A stretch of DNA of 64,000 nt from Shewanella phaeophyticola (GTDB taxonomy: Bacteria; Pseudomonadota; Gammaproteobacteria; Enterobacterales; Shewanellaceae), in contig NZ_JAODOQ010000001.1 in NCBI RefSeq assembly GCF_025398315.1, forward strand, positions 3,162,001-3,226,000, read 5' to 3'. The first letter of the stretch is position 1; each line of letters starts with the position of its first letter. A program made the position numbers and the translations under genes. This document shows, one piece after another, positions 15,998 through 25,617 of this stretch. The notes under the pieces were generated by a model. The model was not told where the DNA came from. It searched no databases and was given only the letters and a program-made list of their open reading frames with translations.

Positions 15998-17085
15998 TTA
16001 TCGACGATGACGCAAAATAAACAAAAAGAACACACTGCCAAGTGCTGCCGTAATAATGCCAACTGGTACTTCTTGATTTGTTAATAAACAACGGGCAACA
16101 ACATCAATCCATACCATAAATAAGCCACCTAACACCGCTGTTAAGATCATCGGCTGACGCCCAGAAAACAACAACCTAACAGTATGGGGGATCATTAACC
16201 CCACAAAACCAATACCGCCACAACTGGCCACCAGCATTGCGGTAATTAATGAGCACAATAACAACATGCTTAGCCTAAGTTTGGCAACATTAACCCCTAG
16301 GGTATGCGCGCTCTCATCACCCGCTTGTAGCGCCATAATTTGTCGCTTAAAAGCCAACATAATCAGTAAGCTTGCGCCAACAGTTACTGTAGGGAGCCAT
16401 AACTGGGCCAACTGGCTTTTGCAAAACTGCCTAAGCTCCAAAATAATACCGACGCAGCCGCTTGCGGACTGGAAAAATACAACAACAAACTGGTTAACGC
16501 GCCAAATAAAAATGAGGTTGCCACCCCAGATAACAACATGCGCTCAACCTGACTTGTGCGGCCAATACCAGATAACACCACCACTAATAGCACAGATAAA
16601 CTGGCACCAATAAAAGCTCCAACAGGTAAACTGAGCATCGACCAGGATCACCAGGGTTGGTGACCAAGTGACGATACCACCAGCGCACCGCCAAACAGCT
16701 GGGCAAAAATCCCCGTTTGACTGAATAGCGAAATCACCACAACTGCTCCAAATGATGCACCAGAGCTAATACCAAATAAATACGGGTCTGCAAGCGGATT
16801 TCGGGTCACGGTTTGCAACACACTCCCAGCCAGAGATAAGCCTGCACCGGCCACAAACGCCAACAAAATCCGCGGTAAACGCAGCTCTAAAATAATCCGC
16901 TGGCTTAAATTTGCGCTATAGCTTGCATCGTTATGACCACTGATAAACGATGTCAAAACACCCAATACATCAGACAGCATAATATTGGCAGCACCAAAAC
17001 TGGCGGCAAAAAACGGGGTCACTATGGTTGCTAGCACAATCAAAGCTAACACACTGTAATAGCGAGTATGAGTAGCATTAATCAT
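15998..17085 (-). pseudogene. btuC: BtuC/FecCD-type corrinoid ABC permease with a stop codon and a frameshift
   Basis: Joined, three pieces give a normal FecCD-family permease of about 10 helices that would pass vitamin B12 or cobinamide across the inner membrane. The first part has LRLPRILLAFVAGAGLSLAG and RNPLADPYLFGISSGAS; the last has GGIGFVGLMIPHTVRL. The first lesion is an in-frame TGA near 16651, where CCTGG is repeated 9 bases apart, so a 9-base insertion would explain it. The second is one missing base near 16408, where GG-CCC should read GGG-CCC to continue as WAQLWLP. The gene overlaps btuD by 8 bases and precedes cobT by 12. If the lesions are real, corrinoid import by this route is lost. 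Confidence 0.85.
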
Positions 17086-17888
17086 TGTGTTGGCTCACTT
17101 TATTATTACTTTGATAACCATAAAAATAACTGATCAACGGCTTACCATGCTGGGGATGTTGATTAACCTCGCAGCACACGCCAAATACATCGCTGATTTG
17201 CCGTTCGCTAAGTACCGAACTTGGATTGCCTTTGGCGATAAGCTTACCTTGATCAAGTAACAGTAATTTGTCACACATGGCACTGGCTAAATTTAAGTCG
17301 TGGATAGAGGCGATGACGCTTATCCCAAGCGAGGCCACCAATTCTAAAATTTGAATTTGATAACGAATGTCTAAGTGATTTGTGGGTTCGTCTAATATAA
17401 GGATTTGCGGTTGCTGCACAATTGCGCGGGCAATGAGTGCCCGTTGTTTTTCGCCACCAGACAATTGCTCGTAAGGCTGTTGGGCATGCTGACTTAGACC
17501 CACTTTAGTTAACGCCGTGTCAATGAGCTCACGGTCACGCTGAGTTGTTGAGTCAAATAAGCCTTTATGCGGGGTTAACCCCATGCTCACTAATTGCTCT
17601 GTAGTCAGGTCAAAATAATGCGGTGTGTCTTGCTGCACCACCGCTACGGTGCGCGCTAACGCCTTAGCCGAATAATCGCTAATATGTTTAGAAAATAGCG
17701 TAATATTGCCGCCGCTAGGTTCAATATAACGATACAAACAGCGCAAGAGGCTAGATTTACCGGCACCATTAGAGTACAATTAACCCTAACATTTGCCCTT
17801 TAGGTAAACTGAAATGAATATCTGCAAGAATGGTTTTACCACCAACTTGCCAAAAAAGATGTTCAACATCTAATACCGACTCAGGCAT
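17078..17888 (-). pseudogene. btuD: BtuD-type corrinoid ABC ATPase, frameshifted in the P-loop
   Basis: This would be the ATPase that drives the adjacent permease. It starts at ATG 17888 (MPESVLDVEHLFW) and reaches KGQMLGLI, then breaks at about 17775-17781, exactly in the Walker A motif: where GPNGAGKSS is expected, the codons read GTACTCT instead of six bases, shifting the frame and changing Gly-Pro. The rest is intact, with LSGGEKQRALIARAI (signature), ILILDEPTNHLD (Walker B) and the His switch IHDLNLA. The cobalamin riboswitch lies directly upstream, and the 3' end overlaps the permease gene. No periplasmic binding protein gene is present here. Confidence 0.85.
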
Positions 17889-17899
17889 GGTTTACACCT

Positions 17900-18075
17900 C
17901 GACATGCCCAAAAAGTGCTACTAAAGATCAACATAATAACTCCCCTAAGTCACCCGCTTAGGTATAGATATTGAGGCAATTCAAAGCTGGTATCTGACTT
18001 ATATTCAATAGGCTATTGAATATCTACAGTTGCGGGTACAGTTTGGGCTTATCCCAATTCCCAATACCTTAAATT
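17900..18075 (-). promoter_or_regulatory. Cobalamin riboswitch
   Basis: On the minus strand the B12-box region is clear: GGGAATTGGGATAAGCCC, then ACTGTACCCGCAACTGTA, followed by a stem (TATTCAATAG...CTATTGAATA) and AGTCAGATACCAGC. A later hairpin (CCTAAG...CTTAGG) ends close to the ribosome-binding region of btuD, so high B12 would block translation or transcription of the btuD-btuC-cobT-cobS-cobU unit. cobC lies upstream of the switch and is not covered by it. Confidence 0.88.
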
Positions 18076-18084
18076 ACATAATGA

Positions 18085-18789
18085 TTAACGAGTTTCCAAA
18101 ATTTGCGGCCAATTTAACCTAAAGGTTGCTTTAGCTTGATGTGTTTGGTTATCTACAAGAGATGTAACGTCATCGCTTGGGACATCCCAGTACACATCAA
18201 CAGACATAATAGCAGCATAGGGGATAGCAAGGTTAGCGAATAATCCATTGTTTTGGCTGCTTTTAAGTACATAAGCCATAATGCAGCGCATTACCCCGCC
18301 ATGAGTGACCACTAGGGCTTGCGGGTTATTTGCTTCAGGCTCATCTGTTGCATTTAGCGAGTGCCACATGCTGTCGACCACAGCCATAAAACCTTGCTGC
18401 ACTCTTTGATAAAAATCCACCAAACTCTCACCATTTTCAGGCGTATTGTCTACTTGCCATGGGTCTTGCCAGTACGCATCAAATTGGCTTGGGTTGGCTT
18501 GATAAATGGCGTCATAGGTTTGGCCGTCCCATATGCCAAAGTTAACCTCTTGCAATGCGGGCAATACAGTGAGTGGCAAATTTAATTGTTGAGCAATGCT
18601 AGTCGCAAAACTTTGGCAGCGCACTAAAGGAGAGCTAAAAATCTGCTTCAAAGGCAATGGCACACAGCTAACAGCTTGGTGCATTTTCTCTCGACCCTGC
18701 TCTGTTAATGCCACATCTATTTGGCCACGGGCGATTTCACCACCTTCACACTCACCGTGACGCAAAAATACAATTCTGGCTTGTTTCAT
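18085..18789 (-). CDS. cobC: Alpha-ribazole phosphatase-like histidine phosphatase
   Basis: This 234-residue protein of the histidine phosphatase (phosphoglycerate mutase-like) superfamily has the catalytic RHGE motif in IVFLRHGECEGG at residues 6-17, the second Arg in SSPLVRCQSFA, EVNFGIWDGQTYDAI, and the second catalytic His in LVVTHGGVMRC. Its place beside the cobalamin genes makes alpha-ribazole-5'-phosphate dephosphorylation the likely role. It is longer at the C-terminus than the minimal enzyme. It is divergent from metH and its own promoter lies in the 210-base gap that also holds the MetJ boxes, so shared control is possible. Confidence 0.88.
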   Translation of the reverse strand: MKQARIVFLRHGECEGGEIARGQIDVALTEQGREKMHQAVSCVPLPLKQIFSSPLVRCQSFATSIAQQLNLPLTVLPALQEVNFGIWDGQTYDAIYQANPSQFDAYWQDPWQVDNTPENGESLVDFYQRVQQGFMAVVDSMWHSLNATDEPEANNPQALVVTHGGVMRCIMAYVLKSSQNNGLFANLAIPYAAIMSVDVYWDVPSDDVTSLVDNQTHQAKATFRLNWPQILETR

Positions 18790-18836
18790 TTAATGCCACC
18801 TCAGCCTTGCCCTTTGAATAAAAACTCGCGTATTAT

Positions 18837-18860
18837 AGCCGTCTATACGTTTATATGTCT
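18837..18860 (+). promoter_or_regulatory. Three tandem MetJ boxes upstream of metH
   Basis: Consecutive 8-mers AGCCGTCT, ATACGTTT and ATATGTCT match the MetJ consensus AGACGTCT in 6 or more, 5 and 6 positions in perfect 8-base phase. They lie about 140 bases before metH, in the metH/cobC intergenic region. Confidence 0.75.
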
Positions 18861-18998
18861 AAATGAAGTTTTTAAGTCATCATTCAGAACAGACTCTTTG
18901 CCTTGTAAAATCAGGATATCGCCCTTTTCCATCTATTTAAGGGTATGCTTATCTCAATCAAGGTATCAAGCAACATAGTGATAAAAAGGTAACCGTTT

Positions 18999-21900
18999 AT
19001 GGCGAAGTCGACTTCTCACAGTCAAACACTTGAACAACTTAACGCATTATTAGCAGAGCGTATTGTGATTTTAGACGGTGCGATGGGCACCATGATCCAA
19101 AATCATAAGTTGCAAGAAGAAGATTATCGCGGTGAACGCTTTAAAGATTGGCATTGCGATGTTAAAGGTAACAATGACTTATTGGTACTCAGCCAACCCG
19201 AGCTTATTAAAGCTATTCATGTTAAATACTTGCTCGGCGGTGCCGACATTATTGAAACCAACACCTTTAATGCCACCACCATCGCCATGGCCGATTACGA
19301 CATGCAAGCCTTGTCTGCCGAAATTAACCGTGAAGGTGCCCGCATCGCTCGCCAAGCAGCTGACGAAGTGGCCGCACAAACCGGTAACCCACGCTATGTT
19401 GCAGGGGTACTAGGCCCCACTAACCGCACCTGTTCAATCAGCCCAGATGTAAACGACCCAGGCTTTCGTAATATTAGCTTTGATCAATTAGTGGAAGCCT
19501 ACGTTGAATCAACCAGCGCATTAATAGAAGGTGGCGCCGACATCATTATGGTCGAAACCATATTTGATACTTTAAACGCCAAAGCCGCTTTATTTGCCAT
19601 TGAAACCGTATTTGATCAAATTGGCGAACGTTTACCAGTGATGATCTCGGGTACCATTACCGACGCATCAGGCCGTACATTAACCGGCCAAACAACCGAA
19701 GCCTTTTACAACTCACTGCGTCATATTAAGCCGTTATCGATTGGCCTTAACTGCGCCCTTGAGTCAAAAGAGCTGCGCCCTTATGTAGAAGAGTTATCAC
19801 GTATTGCCGAATGTTATGTGTCTGCCCACCCTAATGCGGGCTTACCTAATGAGTTTGGTGGTTATGATGAAACCCCAGAAGAAATGGCCGAGGTCATTAT
19901 TCAATGGGCAGAAGAAGGCATGCTTAATATTGTCGGCGGCTGTTGTGGCAGCACGCCAACGCACATTAGTGCCATCCGTGAAGCAGTATTACGCCATGCA
20001 CCGCGTACGTTACCGGAGATCCCCGTTGCTTGTCGTTTATCGGGATTAGAGCCATTAACCATTGATCAAAACTCATTATTTGTGAACGTCGGCGAGCGCG
20101 CCAACGTCACCGGCTCTGCTAAATTTTTACGCTTAATTAAAGAAGAAAAGTTTGAAGAAGCACTCGATGTAGTGCGAGAGCAAGTTGAAAACGGCGCGCA
20201 AATCATCGACGTCAATATGGACGAAGGCATGCTCGACGGCGCCGCGTCGATGACCAAGTTTTTAAACTTAATCGCCTCTGAGCCAGATATTTCTCGCGTG
20301 CCGATTATGATCGACTCATCTAAATGGGACGTCATTGAAGCTGGCCTTAAATGCGTGCAAGGCAAGTCGATTGTTAACTCAATTTCGATGAAAGAAGGCG
20401 AAGAAGCCTTTATTAAACAAGCTACATTAGTGAAACGCTATGGCGCTGCGGCGATTGTGATGGCGTTTGACGAGCAAGGCCAGGCTGACACTCGCGCCCG
20501 TAAAACCGACATTTGTACCCGCGCCTATCGCTTATTAGTCGATGTAGTCGGTTTTGCGCCAGAAGACATTATTTTCGATCCGAACATTTTTGCTATTGCC
20601 ACCGGTATTGATGAGCATGATAACTATGCAGTCGACTTTATCGAGTCCATCAAAGACATCAAAGCCACTCTGCCACATGCAATGATTTCAGGCGGTGTGT
20701 CAAACGTGTCATTCTCGTTCCGTGGCAACAACCCTGTACGTGAAGCCATTCACGCAGTGTTTTTATACCATGCAATTCAAGCAGGTATGGACATGGGGAT
20801 TGTTAACGCCGGCCAATTAGCCATTTACGATGACATCGATAAAGAGCTAAAAGACAAAGTCGAAAACGTGGTCCTTAATCTGCCTTGCCCAGTGGCCGAC
20901 TCAAGCAACACAGAGCAGTTGCTCGACATTGCCGAACAATACCGCGGTGACGGCACCCAAGTGGCCAAAAAAGAAGACTTGGCATGGCGCAGTTGGCCGT
21001 TAATGAGCGCCTGTCTCATGCGCTGGTTAAAGGCATTACCGAATTTATCGACGAAGACACCGAAGCTGCGCGTCTTGAAGCCACCCGCCCACTTGATGTG
21101 ATTGAAGGTAGCATTAATGGATGGCATGAACGTGGTTGGAGACTTATTTGGCGCCGGCAAAATGTTCTTACCGCAAGTGGTCAAATCAGCCCGGGTAATG
21201 AAAAAAGCTGTCGCCTATTTAAACCCGTATATCGAACTTGAAAAAGTTGAAGGCCAATCGAACGGTAAAATCTTGATGGTTACCGTAAAAGGCGACGTAC
21301 ACGATATTGGCAAAAACATTGTTGGCGTTGTGCTGGCGTGTAATGGTTTTGAAGTATTCGACTTAGGTGTGATGGTGTCGGTTGAGAAAATTCTCGAGGC
21401 GGTAAAAGAGCACAATATCGACATTATTGGTATGTCTGGATTGATTACCCCAAGCCTAGATGAAATGGTGCACAACGTGAAAACCTTCCACCGCGAAGGC
21501 TTAACCATTCCAGCCATTATTGGCGGTGCAACCTGCTCTAAAATTCATACCGCAGTGAAAATTGCCCCACATTACCCACACGGTGCCATTTACATTGCCG
21601 ATGCTTCGCGCGCTGTGCCTATGGTGTCAAAGTTAGTTAACAATGAAACTCGCCAAGCCACCATTGACGAAACCTACGCTGAATACGACATTATGCGTGA
21701 AAAACGCCTGTCGCAAACCAAACGTAAAACCATCGTGTCAATTGAAGCCGCTCGTGAAAACCGTTGCAAACACGACTGGGAAAACTACACCCCATTTACG
21801 CCAAATGTACTTGGGCGTCAGGTGTTTGATGACTATCCGTTAGAAGATCTAGTGGAGCGCATCGACTGGATCCCCTTCTTTAGAAGCTGGGAGTTACACG

Positions 21901-22715
21901 GCCATTATCCTGAAATTTTAAACGACAACGTCGTGGGCGAAGAAGCACGCAAACTGTTTTCCGACGGCAAAGCCATGCTAGACACCATCATCAAAGAGAA
22001 ATGGTTAACCGCCAAAGGCGTGATTGGACTATTTCCTGCCAATACAGTGAATCATGACGACATTGAGCTGTATACCGACGAAAGCCGCACCACAGTTGAA
22101 ATGACGACTCATCATTTACGCATGCAGCTTGAGCGTGTGGGTAACGACAACTTTTGTCTTGCAGACTTTGTTGCGCCAAAAGACTCAGGCGTCGCCGATT
22201 ACATGGGCGGCTTTGCGGTAACCGCAGGCCATGGTATTGACGAGCACATAGCGCGCTTTGAAGCCAATCACGACGACTACAATGCCATTATGCTCAAGTG
22301 TTTAGCCGACCGTTTAGCCGAAGCCTTTGCCGAGCGCATGCACGAGCGTGTTCGTAAAGAGTTTTGGGGATACGCCGCCGATGAAGTCTTAGACAACGAA
22401 GCGTTAATTCGTGAACGTTATAAAGGTATTCGCCCAGCACCGGGTTACCCAGCATGCCCAGACCACACAGAAAAAGGCTTGTTATGGGATTTACTCAAAC
22501 CCGATGAAACCATCGATTTGAACATCACCGAAAGCTTTGCCATGTATCCAACTGCAGCGGTTTCTGGCTGGTATTTTGCCCACCCTAAATCACGCTATTT
22601 TGGCGTGACAAATATTGGTAAAGATCAGGTAGAGGATTACGCTAAGCGTAAAGGCATGAGCTTAGCAGAAGCAGAGAAGTGGCTAGCGCCAGTGCTTGAC
22701 TATGACCCTGAGTAA
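18999..22715 (+). CDS. metH: Cobalamin-dependent methionine synthase, with two compensating frameshifts
   Basis: MetH moves a methyl group from methyltetrahydrofolate through cobalamin to homocysteine. The 3717-base span equals 1239 codons, the normal size. In order: homocysteine domain ([13 protein letters not shown]; zinc cysteines in GLNCALE and [11 protein letters not shown]), pterin domain ([28 protein letters not shown]), cobalamin domain ([16 protein letters not shown], with the lower-ligand His, and [10 protein letters not shown]), and activation domain ([24 protein letters not shown]). One base is missing near 20990 (GCGCAG for GCGCCAG), and one is gained near 21107, so about 40 residues of the cap helix region are read in another frame, which ends in TGA at 21099-21101. 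A coding frame for the proper residues ([19 protein letters not shown]) exists in the shifted register. MetJ boxes precede the gene; the start has a good AAAGG site. Confidence 0.93.
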
Positions 22716-22818
22716 AGAGTGATCCTGAGTAAAGCGTGAGCCGAGTAAAGAGTGACTCTTTGTTGAAAGTGATCTTGAGTAAAGAATGAGCCTGAATAAA
22801 GGGTGAGCCTGAATAAAC
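22707..22818 (+). repeat. 17-bp degenerate tandem repeat starting at the metH stop codon
   Basis: Units of CCTGAGTAAAGAGTGAT and variants occur at 22707, 22724, 22774, 22791 and, partially, 22741 and 22808. The TAA of the first unit is the metH stop. Each unit carries TAA and often TGA. Confidence 0.8.
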
Positions 22819-22830
22819 TTTGATTCACCT

Positions 22831-22869
22831 ATCATCTTGATGATGCATTTAACGCATCATTAAGATGAT
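22831..22869. terminator. Hairpin after metH
   Basis: ATCATCTTGATGATGC and GCATCATTAAGATGAT form a 16-bp stem with one mismatch and a 7-base loop. The T-run after it is weak, so it may be a terminator for metH or for the converging DUF3465 gene. Confidence 0.55.
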
Positions 22870-22951
22870 TTATCAGCCAATCCACTTACTCGTCTTTTTT
22901 GCAGGCATTATTTAACATTCCCGACAGACAGAACTCCCACACCCCAATAGC

Positions 22952-23413
22952 TTATTGATAGGTGCTGCCATTGTGCTTCAGCCATCCACCGATATGCTGC
23001 CCGCGAGGATCGTGGTGAGTCCAATGAATAACACCGCCTTTATTATTAAACTCATACACACCATAAAACTCGACGGTATCGCCAACATTAAGGCCATTTA
23101 TGCGTGGGGCTAAATCGATATTATGGGCAACGAGTAAAGTGCCACCATTGACAATTTTTAAAATAAACCGCTGATGACGACTGCCTTTAAGATCATCTGA
23201 CAGTACTTTTATCACATTACCAGAACCCGCCACTTGAACATTACTTTGTCGATTATCAATGGCACTTTGTAAGGCGCTATTACTGGCACTGGCAACGGTA
23301 TCAGCTGCGAAAACGTTTTGTACTATTTGAGTGGTTTGAGCGTTTTTGTCTAAATAGCCAAATAACGCGATGCCGAGTAAGCCAATGAGCAGTATTTTTT
23401 TCATAATTATCAA
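22952..23413 (-). CDS. DUF3465 exported protein
   Basis: This 153-residue protein belongs to the DUF3465 family of small exported proteins with an OB-like domain. An N-terminal hydrophobic segment (KKILLIGLLGIALFGYL) acts as signal or anchor. The conserved family part includes SRHQRFILKIVNGGTLLVAHN, LNVGDTVEFYGVYEFN, and the C-terminal GVIHWTHHDPRGQHIGGWLKH, with its cluster of His residues. The function is unknown; the fold is compatible with nucleic-acid or ligand binding outside the cytoplasm. Its ATG overlaps the stop of the upstream ClpP-like gene (ATGA). A truncated second copy of this gene lies on the far side of that gene, at 24263-24546. Confidence 0.85.
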   Translation of the reverse strand: MIIMKKILLIGLLGIALFGYLDKNAQTTQIVQNVFAADTVASASNSALQSAIDNRQSNVQVAGSGNVIKVLSDDLKGSRHQRFILKIVNGGTLLVAHNIDLAPRINGLNVGDTVEFYGVYEFNNKGGVIHWTHHDPRGQHIGGWLKHNGSTYQ

Positions 23414-24165
23414 ATCCCTTGTGATAACAAGCCAAGTTTTTCTTGTTCTAAAATCTTACTATGTTGAATTAACAACAAGTCTAATACCTCAGGCGATAAA
23501 CTAAAAATTTGCACTACATACTCACCAGAACTTGAATGGGTTGCTTGCTCACCTTCATAGGCAATGTGTAAGCCTAATCGCTTTAAGGTTTTCTGATCAT
23601 AACTAAATAACTGCGCGTCTCTTTTATCGTGTAACCCCGGCATCATGCCTATCACCGTCACAATCTGATTCACCTTTACCTTGTTGAAAAAGTCGAGTTC
23701 AGCTTGACGCCATTTCGCAATAAATTGTTCATCTTTTATGTTAGATTTATCAACTTGATTTTTGGATTGCTGTAAAGATAAGTAGAGTGGCTGCAATGCA
23801 CCGCCATGCCAACCTAATAGGCCACCTTGTTTGACCGTAACATCATTACTGGCAGTAGCAATATAATTAGCACAAGATGATGCGCAGACTTTGTCTACTA
23901 TCACCTTTAACTCGTATTGATATACCAGTTCACCAAATCGAATGCCTGCGAATACTTCACCGCCACCACTATTGATGATCAGCGATTCTATTTTTGTTGG
24001 GCTGTTAGTTATAAGCTGTTCAAAAGAGGCGACATTATCAGCGGTGATTTCGCCACTATAAACAATTGTGTTTGCTGAGAGTGGATCTATCACCACACTG
24101 AAAGGTTCAGGCTGGCTTGCACATCCAGCTAAGGTGAAAAGTAAAACAACGAGTAAATTACGCAT
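23410..24165 (-). CDS. ClpP/SppA-like lipoprotein of unknown function
   Basis: This 251-residue protein starts with a lipoprotein signal (MRNLLVVLLFTLAGC, lipobox LAGC with Cys15). The body has a ClpP/crotonase-type fold signature: an early strand with SGEITADNVASFEQL, then LIINSGGGEVFAGIRFGEL forming the oxyanion glycine turn, and VCASSCANYIATAS at the position of the nucleophile in SppA- and ClpP-like peptidases, here with a pair of Cys residues flanking the Ser. It may therefore be a periplasmic membrane-bound peptidase or a non-catalytic relative. The stop overlaps the start of the DUF3465 gene, so the two are co-translated and probably act together. Confidence 0.7.
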   Translation of the reverse strand: MRNLLVVLLFTLAGCASQPEPFSVVIDPLSANTIVYSGEITADNVASFEQLITNSPTKIESLIINSGGGEVFAGIRFGELVYQYELKVIVDKVCASSCANYIATASNDVTVKQGGLLGWHGGALQPLYLSLQQSKNQVDKSNIKDEQFIAKWRQAELDFFNKVKVNQIVTVIGMMPGLHDKRDAQLFSYDQKTLKRLGLHIAYEGEQATHSSSGEYVVQIFSLSPEVLDLLLIQHSKILEQEKLGLLSQGI

Positions 24166-24262
24166 TCATATTCCATTATGATGTTGAATAAAATAAATTA
24201 TCACGAAAAACTGCTTTTGCGTAAATTGATAAACATTAAAAATAACCCGTTCGGTTATTAAT

Positions 24263-24546
24263 ATTATGGGCAACGAGTAAAGTGCCACCATTGGCAATTT
24301 TTAAAATAAACCGCTTGTGACGACTGCCTTTAAGATCATCTGACAGTACTTTTATCACATTACCAGAACCCGCCACTTGAACATTACTTTGTCGGTTATC
24401 AATGGCATTTTGTAAGGCGCGATTACTGGCACTGGCAACAGTATCAGCCGCGAAAACGTTTTGTACTATTTGTGTGGTTGGAAGGTTGTTATCTAAATAG
24501 CCAAATATCGCGATGCTGAGTAAGCCAATGAGCAGTATTTTTCCAT
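24263..24546 (-). pseudogene. Truncated, frameshifted duplicate of the DUF3465 gene
   Basis: About 280 bases closely match the first two thirds of the DUF3465 gene at 23113-23405, including the coding segments for TTQIVQNVF, NRQSNVQVAGSGNVIKV and GGTLLVAHN. The start region has lost bases (ATGGAAAAATA where the intact copy has ATGAAAAAAATA), so the frame begins wrongly, and the 3' third is absent; similarity stops at the codons for HNI. The intact copy and this remnant flank the ClpP-like gene, in the same orientation, which points to a partial tandem duplication of the two-gene unit followed by decay. Confidence 0.85.
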
Positions 24547-24588
24547 AATTATCAATCCATTATTATAATGCTTTAGTTTAACCTAACA

Positions 24589-25470
24589 TTACAAACTCTG
24601 CTCTGCTAAAAATCGCACCAATAATAATGTCAGCGTTTCCCGGCGAGATTTATCTGGCCAAACGGCATAATATCCAAGCGGCTTAAGCTGCCACTCAGGT
24701 AAAACATGCACCAATTCACCCGTTTTAATCTGCTCTCTTGCAACAGGTTCAGGCAAAATCGTTAAACCGAGGTTTTGCCGGGCAAAATACCACAATGCAT
24801 CGGCACTGTTTACGCTGATATTTGACGTTTCAGTCACACTCACTTCTTCACCTGTTTTCGAGGTAAAATCGACAGTACTCGCGCGCATACTAAAACGGAT
24901 CCAGTTCCAGTCTTTTAAGTCAGTAGGATGCTTAGGTACAGGATGCGACATCACATATTTGGGCGCTGCCACCAACAAACGCTGACTTTCACCTAATTTA
25001 CGGCACATCAACGTACTGTCTTTTAACCAACCGACTCGAATACTCAGGTCGATTTCTTCATTCAGAATATCGACGACCTGATCTGTGTAATGTAACGACA
25101 ACGTAACAGTAGGATATTGCAGTGAAAATTGAGCAATGGCGCCCGAAATGGCCGATGAAGTTAAAAACGCAGGCATGGATACTTTTAACGAACCAATAGG
25201 CTGTTGCGAATAGCCATTTAACTCATTTATACCGGCTTCAGCACTGCGGGTTATTTCAGCCGCATGAACATATAACTTACGGCCTTCATTCGTCAAAAAT
25301 AGCTTTCTGGTGGTTCGGTTTAGCAAGCTTACGCCAAGATATTGCTCAAGATCTGATACCGTCTGGCTGACTCGAGAGGGAGCTAAACCCAGTGCTTTGG
25401 CAGCAGCCCTAAATGACCCTTCATCAACCACCTTGGCAAATACTGACATATGGCGTAAGTGATTTATCAT
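24589..25470 (-). CDS. LysR-family transcriptional regulator
   Basis: This 293-residue regulator has the LysR winged helix-turn-helix at residues 1-60 (LRHMSVFAKVVDEGSFRAAA, ALGLAPSRVSQTVSDLEQYL, LLNRTTRKLFLT) and an effector-binding domain after residue 90 (GSLKVSMPAFLTSS, IDLSIRVGWLKDSTLMCRKL, LGLTILPEPVA), closest to the AaeR/PecT-like group. It is divergent from the outer-membrane protein gene at 25618, with 147 bases between them, so it probably regulates that gene and the ABM-like gene behind it. The inducer is unknown. Confidence 0.92.
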   Translation of the reverse strand: MINHLRHMSVFAKVVDEGSFRAAAKALGLAPSRVSQTVSDLEQYLGVSLLNRTTRKLFLTNEGRKLYVHAAEITRSAEAGINELNGYSQQPIGSLKVSMPAFLTSSAISGAIAQFSLQYPTVTLSLHYTDQVVDILNEEIDLSIRVGWLKDSTLMCRKLGESQRLLVAAPKYVMSHPVPKHPTDLKDWNWIRFSMRASTVDFTSKTGEEVSVTETSNISVNSADALWYFARQNLGLTILPEPVAREQIKTGELVHVLPEWQLKPLGYYAVWPDKSRRETLTLLLVRFLAEQSL

Positions 25471-25617
25471 TATTCTGAATTCAGGAACTATAAAGTCAAA
25501 TTACTACATATATTACCATCAATTAGAAGCAAGTATAGTTAGCGTTATATTCAACAAAGAACATTTGGTTGATAACAACAAAACTTCAATTACCTGCACA
25601 CAATACAGAAGGTTTAT

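Noticed and set aside
18999..22715. metH as two separate genes, as in organisms with split methionine synthases
   Set aside because: The break lies within the cap region, not at a domain border, both halves are in the same frame, and the missing residues are encoded in the shifted frame between them.
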